Below, piece by piece: positions 10,316 to 22,099 of a DNA stretch of 64,000 nt. Numbering within the stretch: the stretch's first letter is position 1; each line of letters begins with the position of its first letter. The notes beneath the pieces were generated by a model. The model ran no database searches, was not told the origin of the DNA, and worked only from the letters and a program-made list of their open reading frames with translations. The position numbers were made by a program, and so were the translations under genes. Source of the DNA: Streptomyces cavernae (GTDB taxonomy: Bacteria; Actinomycetota; Actinomycetes; Streptomycetales; Streptomycetaceae). The stretch is taken from contig NZ_RPDJ01000007.1 in assembly GCF_004023625.1 (NCBI RefSeq), positions 1 through 64,000 on the forward strand, in the 5' to 3' direction.

Positions 10316-11104
10316 GTGGCCGGACCGACGACCGCCGAGCGCGGTGAACGGCAGCAACTCGATTCCGGCCCGCCCCGGCCGCCCCGTATCGGGTGGCCAC
10401 CCCTCTCCCGAACTCGTGTGATTGTCATCCTGGTTGGCCTCACGCTGCTGGCCGGGGGCACCCTGTGGACGCTCTACGGCTCGCAGTGGCTGCGGGTGGA
10501 GCGTGTGACCGTCTCCGGCACGGACGTGCTCACGCCCGCCCAGGTGCGGGAGGCCGCCGACGTGCCGATCGGATCGCCCCTGATTTCCATCGACACCGAT
10601 GCGATTGCGGACCGACTCCGGCGAAAATTGCCCCGGATTGACTCGATTGATGTCACCCGTTCCTGGCCTGATGGAATCGACCTGAAAGTGACGGAGCGCA
10701 AGCCGGTCCTGGTTGTGGAAAAGGGGGGCGAATTCGTCGAAGTGGATGACGAGGGCGTGCGATTCGCGACCGTCAGGACCGCGCCGAAGGGTGTTCCCAC
10801 GCTGGAAATCACCCGGGGCCCCGCAGCCAGTCTGCGCCGCTTCGGGACCGAGCGGCTGGCCCGGGAGGCGGTGCGCGTCGTGGCCGTCGCTCCAGCCGCC
10901 GTGGGGCGCGACCTACGGACCGTCAAAGTCCGCTCGTACGACTCCATCTCGCTGGAGTTGAGCGGGGGACGGACCGTGGACTGGGGCAGCAGCGAGAAGA
11001 GCCGCGCGAAGGCGGCGACACTCAAGGCTCTCATGAAAGCCTCCCCCGGCGCGCGGCACTTCGACGTGAGCGTCCCCACCGCCCCCGCGTCATCGGGAAG
11101 TTGA
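10316..11104 (+). CDS. ftsQ: FtsQ/DivIB, POTRA-domain division protein
   Basis: Bitopic divisome protein that links FtsI/FtsW with the rest of the machinery. From GTG 10316 it is 262 aa: a Pro-rich cytoplasmic tail, one membrane span at about residues 33-54, then an extracytoplasmic POTRA domain (VERVTVSGTDVLT) and the FtsQ domain. The frame is open further upstream to 10184, but GGGAGG at 10305-10310 sits five bases before this GTG and the added residues would overlap murG. Codons between about 10620 and 10760 are less GC-rich than the surrounding genes. It is followed by the 276-base ftsZ regulatory region. Confidence 0.94.
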   Translation: MAGPTTAERGERQQLDSGPPRPPRIGWPPLSRTRVIVILVGLTLLAGGTLWTLYGSQWLRVERVTVSGTDVLTPAQVREAADVPIGSPLISIDTDAIADRLRRKLPRIDSIDVTRSWPDGIDLKVTERKPVLVVEKGGEFVEVDDEGVRFATVRTAPKGVPTLEITRGPAASLRRFGTERLAREAVRVVAVAPAAVGRDLRTVKVRSYDSISLELSGGRTVDWGSSEKSRAKAATLKALMKASPGARHFDVSVPTAPASSGS

Positions 11105-11194
11105 CGGGTATCCGCGCAGGCCAGCACCCTGGTTGGGCACCGCTATGGCTGATCACATAGGGTGAAAAGAAAAACGGGAGGTTCGGCGTGTTCG

Positions 11195-11224
11195 TTGAAC
11201 GTGCGCCACTTGTCGACTTAGTGT
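11195..11224 (+). promoter_or_regulatory. Candidate ftsZ promoter
   Basis: TTGAAC (11195-11200) and TAGTGT (11219-11224) are spaced by 18 bases, a reasonable vegetative-type promoter with expected transcription start near 11231 and a leader of about 150 nt before ftsZ. Streptomyces ftsZ is known to have several promoters including a sporulation-induced one; which one this is cannot be told from sequence. Confidence 0.55.
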
Positions 11225-11254
11225 CCTGTTCCGAAGAGTCCAAGGAACAGACAC
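11221..11254. promoter_or_regulatory. Near-palindrome with paired GACAC (WhiA-type) motifs
   Basis: GTGTCCTGTTCC (11221-11232) faces GGAACAGACAC (11244-11254); the arms match except for one extra C. Each outer end is a GACAC pentamer, the core of the WhiA recognition sequence, in opposite orientation, and the left one overlaps the candidate -10 box. A third GACAC is at 11350-11354. WhiA with WhiB is known to activate ftsZ in Streptomyces; binding here is inferred. Confidence 0.5.
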
Positions 11255-11259
11255 ACTGG

Positions 11260-11280
11260 TAACCCTAAACTTCAGGGTTA
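11260..11280. promoter_or_regulatory. Perfect 7-bp dyad in the ftsZ leader
   Basis: TAACCCT (11260-11266) and AGGGTTA (11274-11280) form a perfect inverted repeat around a 7-base centre, just downstream of the candidate promoter and GACAC palindrome. The right arm runs on into a second copy of GGGTT. It could be an operator or a leader hairpin. Confidence 0.4.
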
Positions 11281-11380
11281 GGGTTCGGGTCGGCGTTCGG
11301 AACCGTCCCATTCGGCATCAGTCGTCGGATCGCTCCCATGCGAGGCGGCGACACGTAACTCGAGGCGAGAGGCCTTCGAC

Positions 11381-12574
11381 GTGGCAGCACCGCAGAACTA
11401 CCTCGCAGTCATCAAAGTCATCGGTGTCGGCGGCGGTGGTGTCAATGCCATCAACCGGATGATCGAGGTCGGTCTCAAGGGCGTCGAGTTCATCGCCATC
11501 AACACCGACGCGCAAGCTCTGTTGATGAGCGACGCCGACGTCAAGCTCGACGTCGGCCGTGAACTCACCCGCGGACTCGGCGCCGGAGCCAACCCGGCCG
11601 TCGGCCGCAAGGCCGCCGAGGACCACCGCGAGGAGATCGAGGAGGTCCTCAAGGGGGCCGACATGGTCTTCGTGACGGCCGGTGAGGGCGGCGGCACCGG
11701 AACCGGCGGCGCGCCCGTCGTGGCCAACATCGCGCGTTCGCTCGGCGCCCTCACCATCGGCGTGGTCACCCGCCCGTTCACCTTCGAGGGACGGCGCCGC
11801 GCCAACCAGGCCGAGGACGGCATCGCCGAACTCCGCGAGGAGGTCGACACCCTCATCGTCATCCCGAACGACCGGCTGCTGTCCATCTCGGACCGCCAGG
11901 TCAGCGTCCTCGACGCCTTCAAGTCCGCCGACCAGGTGCTGCTCTCGGGTGTCCAGGGCATCACCGACCTGATCACCACGCCCGGCCTGATCAACCTCGA
12001 CTTCGCCGACGTCAAGTCCGTGATGTCCGAGGCCGGTTCGGCCCTCATGGGCATCGGCTCGGCCCGCGGCGACGACCGCGCGGTGGCCGCCGCCGAGATG
12101 GCGATCTCCTCCCCGCTCCTCGAGGCCTCCATCGACGGCGCCCGGGGCGTCCTGCTGTCCATCTCCGGCGGCTCGGACCTCGGCCTGTTCGAGATCAACG
12201 AGGCCGCCCAGCTGGTGAGCGAGGCCGCGCACCCCGAGGCCAACATCATCTTCGGCGCGGTCATCGACGACGCCCTCGGCGACGAGGTCCGGGTCACCGT
12301 GATCGCGGCCGGCTTCGACGGCGGCCAGCCGCCCGCCAAGCGGGACAACGTGCTCGGCTCGTCCTCGGCCCGGCGCGAGGAGCCGACTCCGGCCCGTCCC
12401 GCCGAGCGCCCCTCCTTCGGCTCGCTGGGCAGCGTGACCCCGAAGGAGGCGCCGGAGCCGGCGCCCGCCCCCGAACCGGTGAACGAGATCCCGGTCGCGC
12501 CGCCGGTGCCGCCGTCGCGTTCCTACTCCGACAGCGCGGCCGAAGAGCTTGACGTCCCGGACTTCCTCAAGTGA
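11381..12574 (+). CDS. ftsZ: FtsZ, tubulin-like division GTPase
   Basis: Cytoplasmic GTPase that polymerises into the Z-ring or, in sporulating hyphae, Z-ladders. 397 aa from GTG 11381, with GAGAGG eight bases upstream. The tubulin/FtsZ G-box GGGTGTGG is at residues 103-110 and the T7-loop region includes NLDFADVK. After about residue 315 comes a Pro/Ala/Glu-rich linker, ending in the conserved tail DVPDFLK that binds partners such as SepF. The long, dyad-rich upstream region suggests its own promoters in addition to readthrough from ftsQ. Confidence 0.99.
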   Translation: MAAPQNYLAVIKVIGVGGGGVNAINRMIEVGLKGVEFIAINTDAQALLMSDADVKLDVGRELTRGLGAGANPAVGRKAAEDHREEIEEVLKGADMVFVTAGEGGGTGTGGAPVVANIARSLGALTIGVVTRPFTFEGRRRANQAEDGIAELREEVDTLIVIPNDRLLSISDRQVSVLDAFKSADQVLLSGVQGITDLITTPGLINLDFADVKSVMSEAGSALMGIGSARGDDRAVAAAEMAISSPLLEASIDGARGVLLSISGGSDLGLFEINEAAQLVSEAAHPEANIIFGAVIDDALGDEVRVTVIAAGFDGGQPPAKRDNVLGSSSARREEPTPARPAERPSFGSLGSVTPKEAPEPAPAPEPVNEIPVAPPVPPSRSYSDSAAEELDVPDFLK

Positions 12575-12590
12575 TCCCGGGCCTCCTGAA

Positions 12591-13328
12591 GTGATAGGGC
12601 AGCACTACACGACGGGTACCGCAGGCGGCGCGCACTTCGCCTTCACCGACCGGTGGGGCGGGGTGAGCGCCGCTCCGTACGAGGAGCTCAACCTGGGGGG
12701 CGCGGTCGGTGACGACGCGGACACCGTCCGCACCAACCGCGAACTTGCCGCCAAGTCGCTGGGACTCGACCCGGCCCGGGTGGTCTGGATGAACCAGGTG
12801 CACGGCCGTGACGTCGCCGAGGTCGACGGGCCGTGCGGGGAGGGTCCGGCGGCCGAGGTCGACGGAATCGTCACCGCGCGGCGTGGACTCGCGCTCGCCG
12901 TGCTCACCGCAGACTGCGTCCCCGTCCTGCTCGCCGACCCCGTCGCCGGGGTGGTGGCGGCGGCCCACGCGGGCCGGCCGGGCATGGTCGCCGGGGTGGT
13001 ACCCGCCGCCGTCGAGGCGATGGCCCGGCTGGGCGCCGACCCCGCCCGGATCGTCGCCCGCACCGGGCCCGCCGTCTGCGGACGCTGCTACGAGGTCCCC
13101 GAGGCCATGCGCACCGCGGTCGCCGCTGTGGAGCCCGCGGCGTTCGCCGAGACCGGCTGGGGAACTCCCGCCGTCGACGTGGCCGCCGGGGTGCATGCGC
13201 AACTGGAGCGGCTCGGGGTGCGCGACCGGGAGCGGTCACAGGTGTGCACCATGGAGTCGGAGGACCACTTCTCCTACCGCCGGGAGGGCACCACCGGGCG
13301 GCTCGCGGGATATGTGTGGCTGGACTGA
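12591..13328 (+). CDS. pgeF: PgeF/YlmD-like laccase-domain protein
   Basis: Member of the YfiH/YlmD family, shown in other bacteria to be a purine-nucleoside-processing enzyme and linked to removal of mis-incorporated residues in peptidoglycan precursors. 245 aa from GTG 12591. Family landmarks include FTDRWGGVS near the N-terminus, WMNQVHG, the ADCVPVLLADP segment and AAHAGRPGM, which carry the conserved Cys/His residues of the metal centre. It starts 16 bases after ftsZ without a strong Shine-Dalgarno; the next gene starts 5 bases after its stop. An upstream in-frame start at 12549 would overlap ftsZ and is less likely. Confidence 0.9.
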   Translation: MIGQHYTTGTAGGAHFAFTDRWGGVSAAPYEELNLGGAVGDDADTVRTNRELAAKSLGLDPARVVWMNQVHGRDVAEVDGPCGEGPAAEVDGIVTARRGLALAVLTADCVPVLLADPVAGVVAAAHAGRPGMVAGVVPAAVEAMARLGADPARIVARTGPAVCGRCYEVPEAMRTAVAAVEPAAFAETGWGTPAVDVAAGVHAQLERLGVRDRERSQVCTMESEDHFSYRREGTTGRLAGYVWLD

Positions 13329-13333
13329 TCGGA

Positions 13334-14053
13334 ATGACGGAGCGCAGGGAACAACTCACCCGGAATCTGGCGGGTGTTGAGGAGCGCATCGCGGCGGCGT
13401 GCTTGGCGGCGGGCCGCAAGCGCGATGAGGTGACGCTGATCGTGGTCACCAAGACCTATCCCGCGAGCGACGTGCGGATCCTCTCCGAGCTCGGGGTGCG
13501 GCACGTCGCCGAGAACCGGGACCAGGACGCGGCACCCAAGGCTGCCGAATGTTCGGATTTGCCCATCAGTTGGCATTTTGTCGGTCAACTGCAGACCAAC
13601 AAGGTTCGATCCGTGGTCGGTTATGCGGATGTGGTGCAATCCGTCGACCGTGCCCGGCTTGTCACCTCCTTGTCGAAAGAGGCCGTGCGGGCCGGGCGGG
13701 AGATCGGCTGTCTGATCCAGGTCGCGCTGGACGCGGAGGAGAGCGGCCGGGGGGAGCGCGGTGGCGTGGCGCCCGGCGGGATCGAGGAGTTGGGTGAACT
13801 CGTGGCCGGGGCTCCCGGGCTGCGGCTCGACGGACTGATGACCGTGGCGCCGCTCGCCGGGGAGTACGCGGGACGGCAACGGGCGGCCTTCGAGCGGTTG
13901 ATGGATTTGTCGACCGACCTGCGCCGTGCTCATCCGGCTGCCAACATGGTCTCCGCAGGGATGAGTGCGGACCTCGAGGAGGCCGTGGCGGCAGGGGCGA
14001 CACATGTACGCGTCGGCAGCGCGGTACTCGGAGTCCGGCCCAGGCTCGGGTAA
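13334..14053 (+). CDS. YggS/YlmE family PLP-binding protein
   Basis: Small fold-type III PLP protein of the YggS/PROSC family, involved in PLP homeostasis and present in the dcw cluster of Gram-positives as ylmE. 239 aa from ATG 13334, 5 bases after the preceding stop. The PLP lysine is in the VTKTYP segment near residue 37; the HFVGQLQTNK and SAGMSADLEEAV motifs are family hallmarks. Location between pgeF and sepF matches other actinobacteria. A 130-base gap follows, with a short dyad CCCGC/GCGGG at 14095-14109. Confidence 0.92.
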   Translation: MTERREQLTRNLAGVEERIAAACLAAGRKRDEVTLIVVTKTYPASDVRILSELGVRHVAENRDQDAAPKAAECSDLPISWHFVGQLQTNKVRSVVGYADVVQSVDRARLVTSLSKEAVRAGREIGCLIQVALDAEESGRGERGGVAPGGIEELGELVAGAPGLRLDGLMTVAPLAGEYAGRQRAAFERLMDLSTDLRRAHPAANMVSAGMSADLEEAVAAGATHVRVGSAVLGVRPRLG

Positions 14054-14183
14054 CGTCGCCAGGAAGTCGGACCACAGCAGAAAATATGGTCATTCCCGCT
14101 GATCGCGGGCATAACGGCCTCGTGGATGGCGGACACTTGGGAAGTCGTCAGCCGATTCACCACAGAGCGGAGGACTCAGAGCA

Positions 14184-14825
14184 ATGGCCGGCGCGATGCG
14201 CAAGATGGCGGTCTACCTCGGCCTCGTGGAGGACGATGGTTACGACGGCCGGGGTTTCGATCCCGACGACGACTTCGAGCCCGAGCTGGACCCGGAGCCC
14301 GAGCACGACCGGCGGCGGCACGAGCCGTCGCACCAGTCGCACAGTCCCCACCAACCTCAAAGGGATGAATCGGTACGAGTGGTGCAACCGCCCGCACAGC
14401 GCGAGCCGGTGGCCCATTCCGCCCCGCTTCCCCTCGAATCCGGCCGCCCGGCGCGCATCGCTCCCGTGGCATCCATCACACAAGAACGTCAGTCCCTCGA
14501 GAAGAACGCACCGGTGATCATGCCCAAGGTCGTGTCCGAGCGAGAGCCGTACCGGATCACCACGCTCCACCCTCGGACCTACAACGAGGCCCGTACCATC
14601 GGGGAACACTTCCGTGAAGGCACCCCGGTGATCATGAACCTCACGGAGATGGACGACACCGACGCGAAGCGACTTGTCGACTTTGCCGCCGGTCTCGTCT
14701 TCGGCCTGCACGGAAGTATCGAGAGGGTGACGCAGAAGGTGTTCCTGTTGTCGCCTGCTAACGTCGATGTCACGGCGGAGGACAAGGCCCGCATCGCAGA
14801 GGGCGGGTTCTTCAACCAGAGCTGA
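14184..14825 (+). CDS. sepF: SepF, FtsZ membrane anchor
   Basis: Cytoplasmic division protein that binds the FtsZ tail and the membrane. 213 aa with GGAGG ten bases before ATG 14184. An N-terminal helix ([14 protein letters not shown]) is the expected membrane-binding part, followed by an acidic, His/Gln-rich linker and the C-terminal SepF domain from about residue 115 ([25 protein letters not shown]). Streptomycetes have extra SepF-like proteins elsewhere; this dcw-linked copy should be the main one. Confidence 0.95.
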   Translation: MAGAMRKMAVYLGLVEDDGYDGRGFDPDDDFEPELDPEPEHDRRRHEPSHQSHSPHQPQRDESVRVVQPPAQREPVAHSAPLPLESGRPARIAPVASITQERQSLEKNAPVIMPKVVSEREPYRITTLHPRTYNEARTIGEHFREGTPVIMNLTEMDDTDAKRLVDFAAGLVFGLHGSIERVTQKVFLLSPANVDVTAEDKARIAEGGFFNQS

Positions 14826-14875
14826 GATGTACCACCGGAAATCGGGCACGGAACGGGGAGAGGGAAGCACGGATC

Positions 14876-15160
14876 ATGGGCGTGGTCTTGGATGTCATCT
14901 ATATCGCGCTGATGTGTTTCCTCATCGTGCTGATCTTCCGGCTGGTGATGGACTACGTCTTCCAGTTCGCCCGCTCATGGCAGCCCGGCAAGGCCATGGT
15001 GGTAGTTCTGGAGGCCACCTACACTGTCACCGATCCACCGCTCAAGCTTCTGCGGCGGTTCATTCCGCCGTTGCGTCTCGGGGGCGTGGCGCTCGACCTG
15101 TCCTTCTTCGTACTGATGATCATCGTCTACATCCTGATCTCCGTCGTGAGCCGGCTGTGA
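14876..15160 (+). CDS. sepG: SepG/YlmG (YGGT family) membrane protein
   Basis: Small membrane protein of the YGGT family. In Streptomyces the dcw-encoded member, SepG, helps localise SsgB at sporulation septa. 94 aa with two hydrophobic segments, about residues 5-25 and 65-90, joined by the amphipathic stretch containing VTDPPLKLLRRFIPPLRLGG, a YGGT hallmark. GAGAGGG lies shortly before ATG 14876. It lies between sepF and divIVA. Confidence 0.9.
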   Translation: MGVVLDVIYIALMCFLIVLIFRLVMDYVFQFARSWQPGKAMVVVLEATYTVTDPPLKLLRRFIPPLRLGGVALDLSFFVLMIIVYILISVVSRL

Positions 15161-15215
15161 ACGATACGGTCTTGCCGAACGCCGACGATGCCGACGACTA
15201 CGTTGAGGTGAAGAG

Positions 15216-16484
15216 ATGCCGTTGACCCCCGAGGACGTGCGGAACAAGCAGTTCACGACCGTCCGCCTCCGAGAAGGCTATGACGAGGACGAGGTCGATG
15301 CCTTCCTCGACGAGGTCGAAGCCGAACTGACCCGCCTGCTCCGCGAGAACGAGGACCTGCGCGCCAAACTGGCCGCGGCGACGAGGGCCGCCGCGCAGAA
15401 CCAGCAACAGGGCATGCGCAAGCCTCCCGAGCCCCAGGATCAACAGCAGCAGGGCATGCCGCAACAGGGCATGCCCCAGCAGGGCATGCCCCAGCAGGGC
15501 ATGCGCGGTCCGGGCGGTCCGGTACCCGCCGGCATATCGGGCCCGCCGCAGCAGCAGATGGGTGGCCCCATGGGTGGCCCGCCCCAGCTGCCGAGCGGTG
15601 CTCCCGCGCTGCCCGCCGGCCCCGGCGGTCAGGGTGGTCCGCAGGGTCCCGGCCCGATGGGTCAGGGTCCGATGGGGCAGGGCCCCATGCAGGGGCAGGG
15701 TCCTATGCAGGGGCAGGGTCCGATGCAGGGCCAGGGTCCGATGCAGGGACAGGGCCCCATGCAGGGACAGATGGGCCAGGGTCCGGGTCCGATGCAGGGG
15801 CAGATGCAGCCGCAGATGGGTGGCCCGATGGGCGGTCCCATGGGTGGCCCGATGGGCGGCCCCATGGGCGGTCCCGGTCAGGGTCCCGGCGGCGACAGCG
15901 CCGCGCGCGTGCTCTCGCTGGCCCAGCAGACCGCCGACCAGGCGATCGCCGAGGCGCGTTCCGAGGCCAACAAGATCGTGGGCGAGGCGCGCAGCCGCGC
16001 CGAGGGTCTGGAGCGTGACGCCCGTGCCAAGGCCGACGCCCTGGAGCGGGACGCGCAGGAGAAGCACCGCGTCGCGATGGGTTCGCTGGAATCCGCCCGC
16101 GCCACGCTGGAGCGCAAGGTCGAGGACCTGCGCGGCTTCGAGCGCGAGTACCGCACGCGTCTGAAGTCGTACCTCGAGTCCCAGCTGCGTCAGTTGGAGA
16201 CCCAGGCGGACGACTCGCTGGCTCCGCCGCGCACCCCCGCGGCCCCGTCGCTGCCGCCGTCCCCGGCGCCTTCGATGGCACCGGCCGGTGCGAGCGCCCC
16301 GTCGTACGGCGGCAACCAGTCCATGGGTGGCCCGCCCCCGTCCGCGCCCTCCTATGGCGGCCAGCAGCAGATGTCGCCGGCCATGACCCAGCCGATGGCT
16401 CCCGTCCGTCCGCAGGGTCCCTCCCCGATGGGCCAGGCGCCGTCGCCGATGCGTGGCTTCCTCATCGACGAGGACGACAACTGA
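15216..16484 (+). CDS. divIVA: DivIVA, polar growth determinant
   Basis: Coiled-coil protein that marks growing hyphal tips and recruits wall synthesis, essential in Streptomyces. 422 aa with a strong GAGGTGAAG ribosome site. The N-terminal DivIVA domain (about residues 1-60, with the membrane-binding [16 protein letters not shown] loop) is followed by a long Gln/Gly/Met/Pro tandem-repeat linker (about residues 75-225), a second coiled coil rich in Ala/Glu/Arg (about 230-335) and a disordered Pro/Ser/Gly tail. The linker is unusually repetitive at both DNA and protein level. It is the last gene before a strong terminator. Confidence 0.97.
   Translation: MPLTPEDVRNKQFTTVRLREGYDEDEVDAFLDEVEAELTRLLRENEDLRAKLAAATRAAAQNQQQGMRKPPEPQDQQQQGMPQQGMPQQGMPQQGMRGPGGPVPAGISGPPQQQMGGPMGGPPQLPSGAPALPAGPGGQGGPQGPGPMGQGPMGQGPMQGQGPMQGQGPMQGQGPMQGQGPMQGQMGQGPGPMQGQMQPQMGGPMGGPMGGPMGGPMGGPGQGPGGDSAARVLSLAQQTADQAIAEARSEANKIVGEARSRAEGLERDARAKADALERDAQEKHRVAMGSLESARATLERKVEDLRGFEREYRTRLKSYLESQLRQLETQADDSLAPPRTPAAPSLPPSPAPSMAPAGASAPSYGGNQSMGGPPPSAPSYGGQQQMSPAMTQPMAPVRPQGPSPMGQAPSPMRGFLIDEDDN
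15447..15875 (+). repeat. Tandem repeats inside divIVA
   Basis: Three repeat blocks occur. At 15447-15506 there are four 15-bp copies encoding QQGMP. At 15657-about 15804 there are related 15- to 18-bp units encoding GQGPM and QGQGPM. At 15816-15875 there are five 12-bp copies encoding MGGP. All stay in frame, so copy number can change without breaking the gene. Confidence 0.9.
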
Positions 16485-16520
16485 CGGGCTCTAATACGCC
16501 GTAGGCGTCGGCAGCGTTCA

Positions 16521-16562
16521 GGGCGAGGCCCCCGGATTTTCCGGGGGCCTCGCCCTTTTGTT
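16521..16562 (+). terminator. Strong intrinsic terminator after divIVA
   Basis: A perfect 16-bp stem (arms 16521-16536 and 16540-16555) with a TTT loop is followed by TTTT. It closes the division gene cluster. Confidence 0.9.
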
Positions 16563-16634
16563 CGTGTTGTCCGGTATGGGGGTGCAGTTGTGGGGGTGAT
16601 GTGGCGAAGGACACATTCTGGTGCGGGCACGGGT

Positions 16635-16667
16635 GAGGGCCCGGTCCGTCGGAAGGACCGGGCCCTC
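16635..16667 (-). terminator. Hairpin terminator after ileS
   Basis: A 13-bp perfect stem (arms 16635-16647 and 16655-16667, 7-base loop) lies 35 bases beyond the ileS stop. It lacks a clear U-tract, as is common in this GC-rich group. Confidence 0.6.
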
Positions 16668-16701
16668 TTGGGTCGGTTGCGGTCTGCGGCCTCGCCGGGC
16701 G

Positions 16702-19851
<3,150 letters not shown>

Positions 19852-20157
19852 CAGCGAGCTTCCTCCGGCGGACTTGCTGCCTTCCGTCCGGAGGGACGAG
19901 AGCCTGTTGCTGTCCACGCCGTGTGCGGCGCGCTCCCGCGGTACCACCCTCCTTGGCCCTCCGGTGCGCCCTGTGCTCCGGTGAGCCCTCTCATTGGGGT
20001 CGCGATGCCGGGTCTACTGACCGTTGCGGTGTCGCTCCGGTGTTCTTCCGGCGGCTCCGGGGTGATCTTCACGTCGCGCTCGCCCCCGGGCTTCCACCGC
20101 CCCCGGGTCGCTCTTGGCCGCGTACGCCGCTACTCGTCCCCATCCACGCTTTTCGCT
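19852..20157 (-). promoter_or_regulatory. T-box riboswitch, ileS leader
   Basis: The leader on the minus strand carries the conserved T-box sequence GGUGGUACCGCGG (+ strand 19936-19946 holds its core) that pairs with uncharged tRNA acceptor ends. In the Stem I region an AUC isoleucine specifier is visible at 20066-20064 within GAAGAUCACC, along with GACGAGUAGCG near the 5' end, as in other actinobacterial ileS T-boxes. Close to the gene, CCUCCGG (minus strand, 19894-19888) is complementary to CCGGAGG (19868-19862), which contains the ribosome site. This predicts translational control: the hairpin hides the ribosome site unless uncharged tRNA-Ile binds. Boundaries are approximate. Confidence 0.85.
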
Positions 20158-20163
20158 CCGACC

Positions 20164-20169
20164 AGTGTA
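20164..20169 (-). promoter_or_regulatory. Candidate -10 box for ileS
   Basis: TACACT reads on the minus strand just upstream of the T-box and would start the transcript near 20157. No convincing -35 hexamer is seen. Confidence 0.4.
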
Positions 20170-20466
20170 CGGCGCCGGGCCCATGGCGGCCGACCGGTTT
20201 TCGCGGACCGCCCGCGCGGGGGTGCGCGGGCCCCGCTGGTGCTGTCCGGAGTGACCCGAATGGGCAGGCGCCGATGTTCGTATTCTGGGACGTCCGGCTT
20301 GTCGGAATACCTGCCGAAGAGCTGGGCACAACGCATGCAGACCTGGTCCCCGGCGCCCGCGGGGCGGGCGGAACGGTGACTCGCCCCGTTGCCGCGGGCC
20401 CCAAGTCGATTTATCGTCCCAGCACGATTTGCATACAAGATCACAATATGCGAAGGGGCCGCGGCC

Positions 20467-22086
20467 ATGGTGGGTAAGAAGACCGCCGTACAGCGCTCGG
20501 CGTCCGGGAGACCTACGGATGCCGCGGCCAAGGACGCGAGCGGCAAGAAGAGCACGCGGGCGCCCCTGGGCCGCGGTACCAAGTCCGTGAAGAGGCTGCA
20601 TGCGGCTGCCTCCGCGGCGAAGACGGGTGCGGGCGCCGCCGGCAAGTCGGCGGCGGCGAAGAAGAGGGCGGTTTCCGGGAAGACCGCGGGGGAGACGGCC
20701 GGCACTGGGAAGAAGGCTGCCGCGAGGGTTGCTGGTGGGGCTGGAGAGCCTGGTGAAGCCACTGGTACGCGGGCGCCTGCTTCCGCGGCGACCGCCGGGG
20801 GAACCGCTGCTGAGAAGGCGGCGACGGTTCCGAAGGCGGGCGCCTCGAAGAAGGGCGCGGTCCGTGCAGCGACTGCCGGCCCGGGCGCCTCGAAGGCGGC
20901 CGTTGCGGAGACTGCCGAGACTGCCGAGACTGCCGAGAGGGGCGCGGCGAAGGGCGCTGCGGGCGGTGTGAAGGTCGCTGCCGGCGGTGCGCAGGGCGCC
21001 GCGGGCGGTGTGAGGGGCGGCGCCGCCGGTGGGACGGCTGCCGAGGAAAGCGCTGCGACCAAGACGGGTCGGAAGAAGGCAGGCACGAGAAAGACCGCTT
21101 CCGGGGAGGCGGGCGCTCAGAGAGCGGGCGCCGGGAAGACGGGCGCCCGGAAGGCGCGCGCCGGGCAACCGGGCGCTGAGGAGACGGCCGCAAGGAAGAC
21201 GGCGACCAAGGACAGGGCAGGCAAGAAGGCCGCTGCCAAGGAGGCGGCCGGGGGTAAGGCTGCTGCCAAGGAGGTGGCCGGGGACAAGGCCGCTGCCAAG
21301 GAGGCGGGCAGGGGTAAGGCCGGCACCAAGGGAGCGGGCGAGGACAAGGTCGTCGGCAGGGGAGCGGGCGGTGAGCGAGCCGCTGCTGGGAAGGGCCCCC
21401 CTGGGAAGCGTGGGGCGATGAGGAGTGGCGCGGCGAAGGGCGGCAACACGGAGAAGGCCGCTACGGCTACGGGTACGCCCCAGCGTGCCGCCGCGGCGAG
21501 GGGCACCACTGAGCGGGCCGCTGGGGCGGGCGGCGCCAAGAAGAGCACTTCCACGAAGAGTGCGGCCAAGAAGAGCCCGGCCGCGAAGACGACGGGAGCT
21601 ACGACGGTGGTTGCTAAGAAGACTCCTGGCACGGCCACGGCGGAGAGCGAACCCACCGCCGTCCCCAAGGCACGGTTCAGCGCGGTGGAGCCCGGTGAAC
21701 TCGCGGTGCGTCCCGGCGAGGACCCCTGGTCGGAGGAGGAGGTCGCCGAGGCCCGGGCGGAACTGCAGTCGGAGTCCGTGCGGCTGAGTACCGAGATCAC
21801 GTCGTCAGAGCAGGCGCTCGCGGGTCTCATGCGGGACTCCGGGGACGGCGCGGGAGATGACCAGGCCGACACCGGCACGAAGAACATCACGCGCGAGCAC
21901 GAGATGGCGCTCGCCGCCAACGCGCGCGAGATGCTCATCCAGACCGATCGCGCCCTGGAGCGCCTGGACGCCGGCACCTACGGGCTCTGCGAGAACTGCG
22001 GCAACCCCATCGGCAAGGCCCGGATGCAGGCCTTCCCGCGGGCGACCCTGTGTGTGGAGTGCAAGCAGAAGCAGGAACGCCGCTAG
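20467..22086 (+). CDS. Histone-H1-like tail fused to TraR/DksA zinc-finger domain
   Basis: 539 aa from ATG 20467, eight bases after AAGGGG. The first 400 or so residues are low-complexity Ala/Lys/Gly/Thr sequence with many KKAAAK-like and (G/A)KAAAKEA repeats, like bacterial histone-H1-like proteins. The last 110 residues form a TraR/DksA module: a coiled-coil-like stretch (WSEEEVAEARAELQSE and onward) and a four-Cys zinc finger at Cys508, Cys511, Cys529 and Cys532. DksA-family proteins bind RNA polymerase; the basic tail suggests DNA binding. The role is not established here. Codon bias in the tail is compatible with its neighbours. An AT-rich patch at about 20405-20450 may contain the promoter. 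Confidence 0.85.
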   Translation: MVGKKTAVQRSASGRPTDAAAKDASGKKSTRAPLGRGTKSVKRLHAAASAAKTGAGAAGKSAAAKKRAVSGKTAGETAGTGKKAAARVAGGAGEPGEATGTRAPASAATAGGTAAEKAATVPKAGASKKGAVRAATAGPGASKAAVAETAETAETAERGAAKGAAGGVKVAAGGAQGAAGGVRGGAAGGTAAEESAATKTGRKKAGTRKTASGEAGAQRAGAGKTGARKARAGQPGAEETAARKTATKDRAGKKAAAKEAAGGKAAAKEVAGDKAAAKEAGRGKAGTKGAGEDKVVGRGAGGERAAAGKGPPGKRGAMRSGAAKGGNTEKAATATGTPQRAAAARGTTERAAGAGGAKKSTSTKSAAKKSPAAKTTGATTVVAKKTPGTATAESEPTAVPKARFSAVEPGELAVRPGEDPWSEEEVAEARAELQSESVRLSTEITSSEQALAGLMRDSGDGAGDDQADTGTKNITREHEMALAANAREMLIQTDRALERLDAGTYGLCENCGNPIGKARMQAFPRATLCVECKQKQERR

Positions 22087-22099
22087 ACGGACCTGAGTA

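Noticed and set aside
11274-11285. Telomere-like AGGGTTAGGGTT sequence
   Set aside because: Only two units, in a chromosomal promoter region; explained as part of the 7-bp dyad and not a Streptomyces telomere type.
20014-21168. 384-codon Arg/Ser-rich minus-strand ORF over the ileS leader and the TraR-type gene
   Set aside because: Low-complexity antisense shadow of the Ala/Lys repeats; it would overlap the T-box and has no domain.
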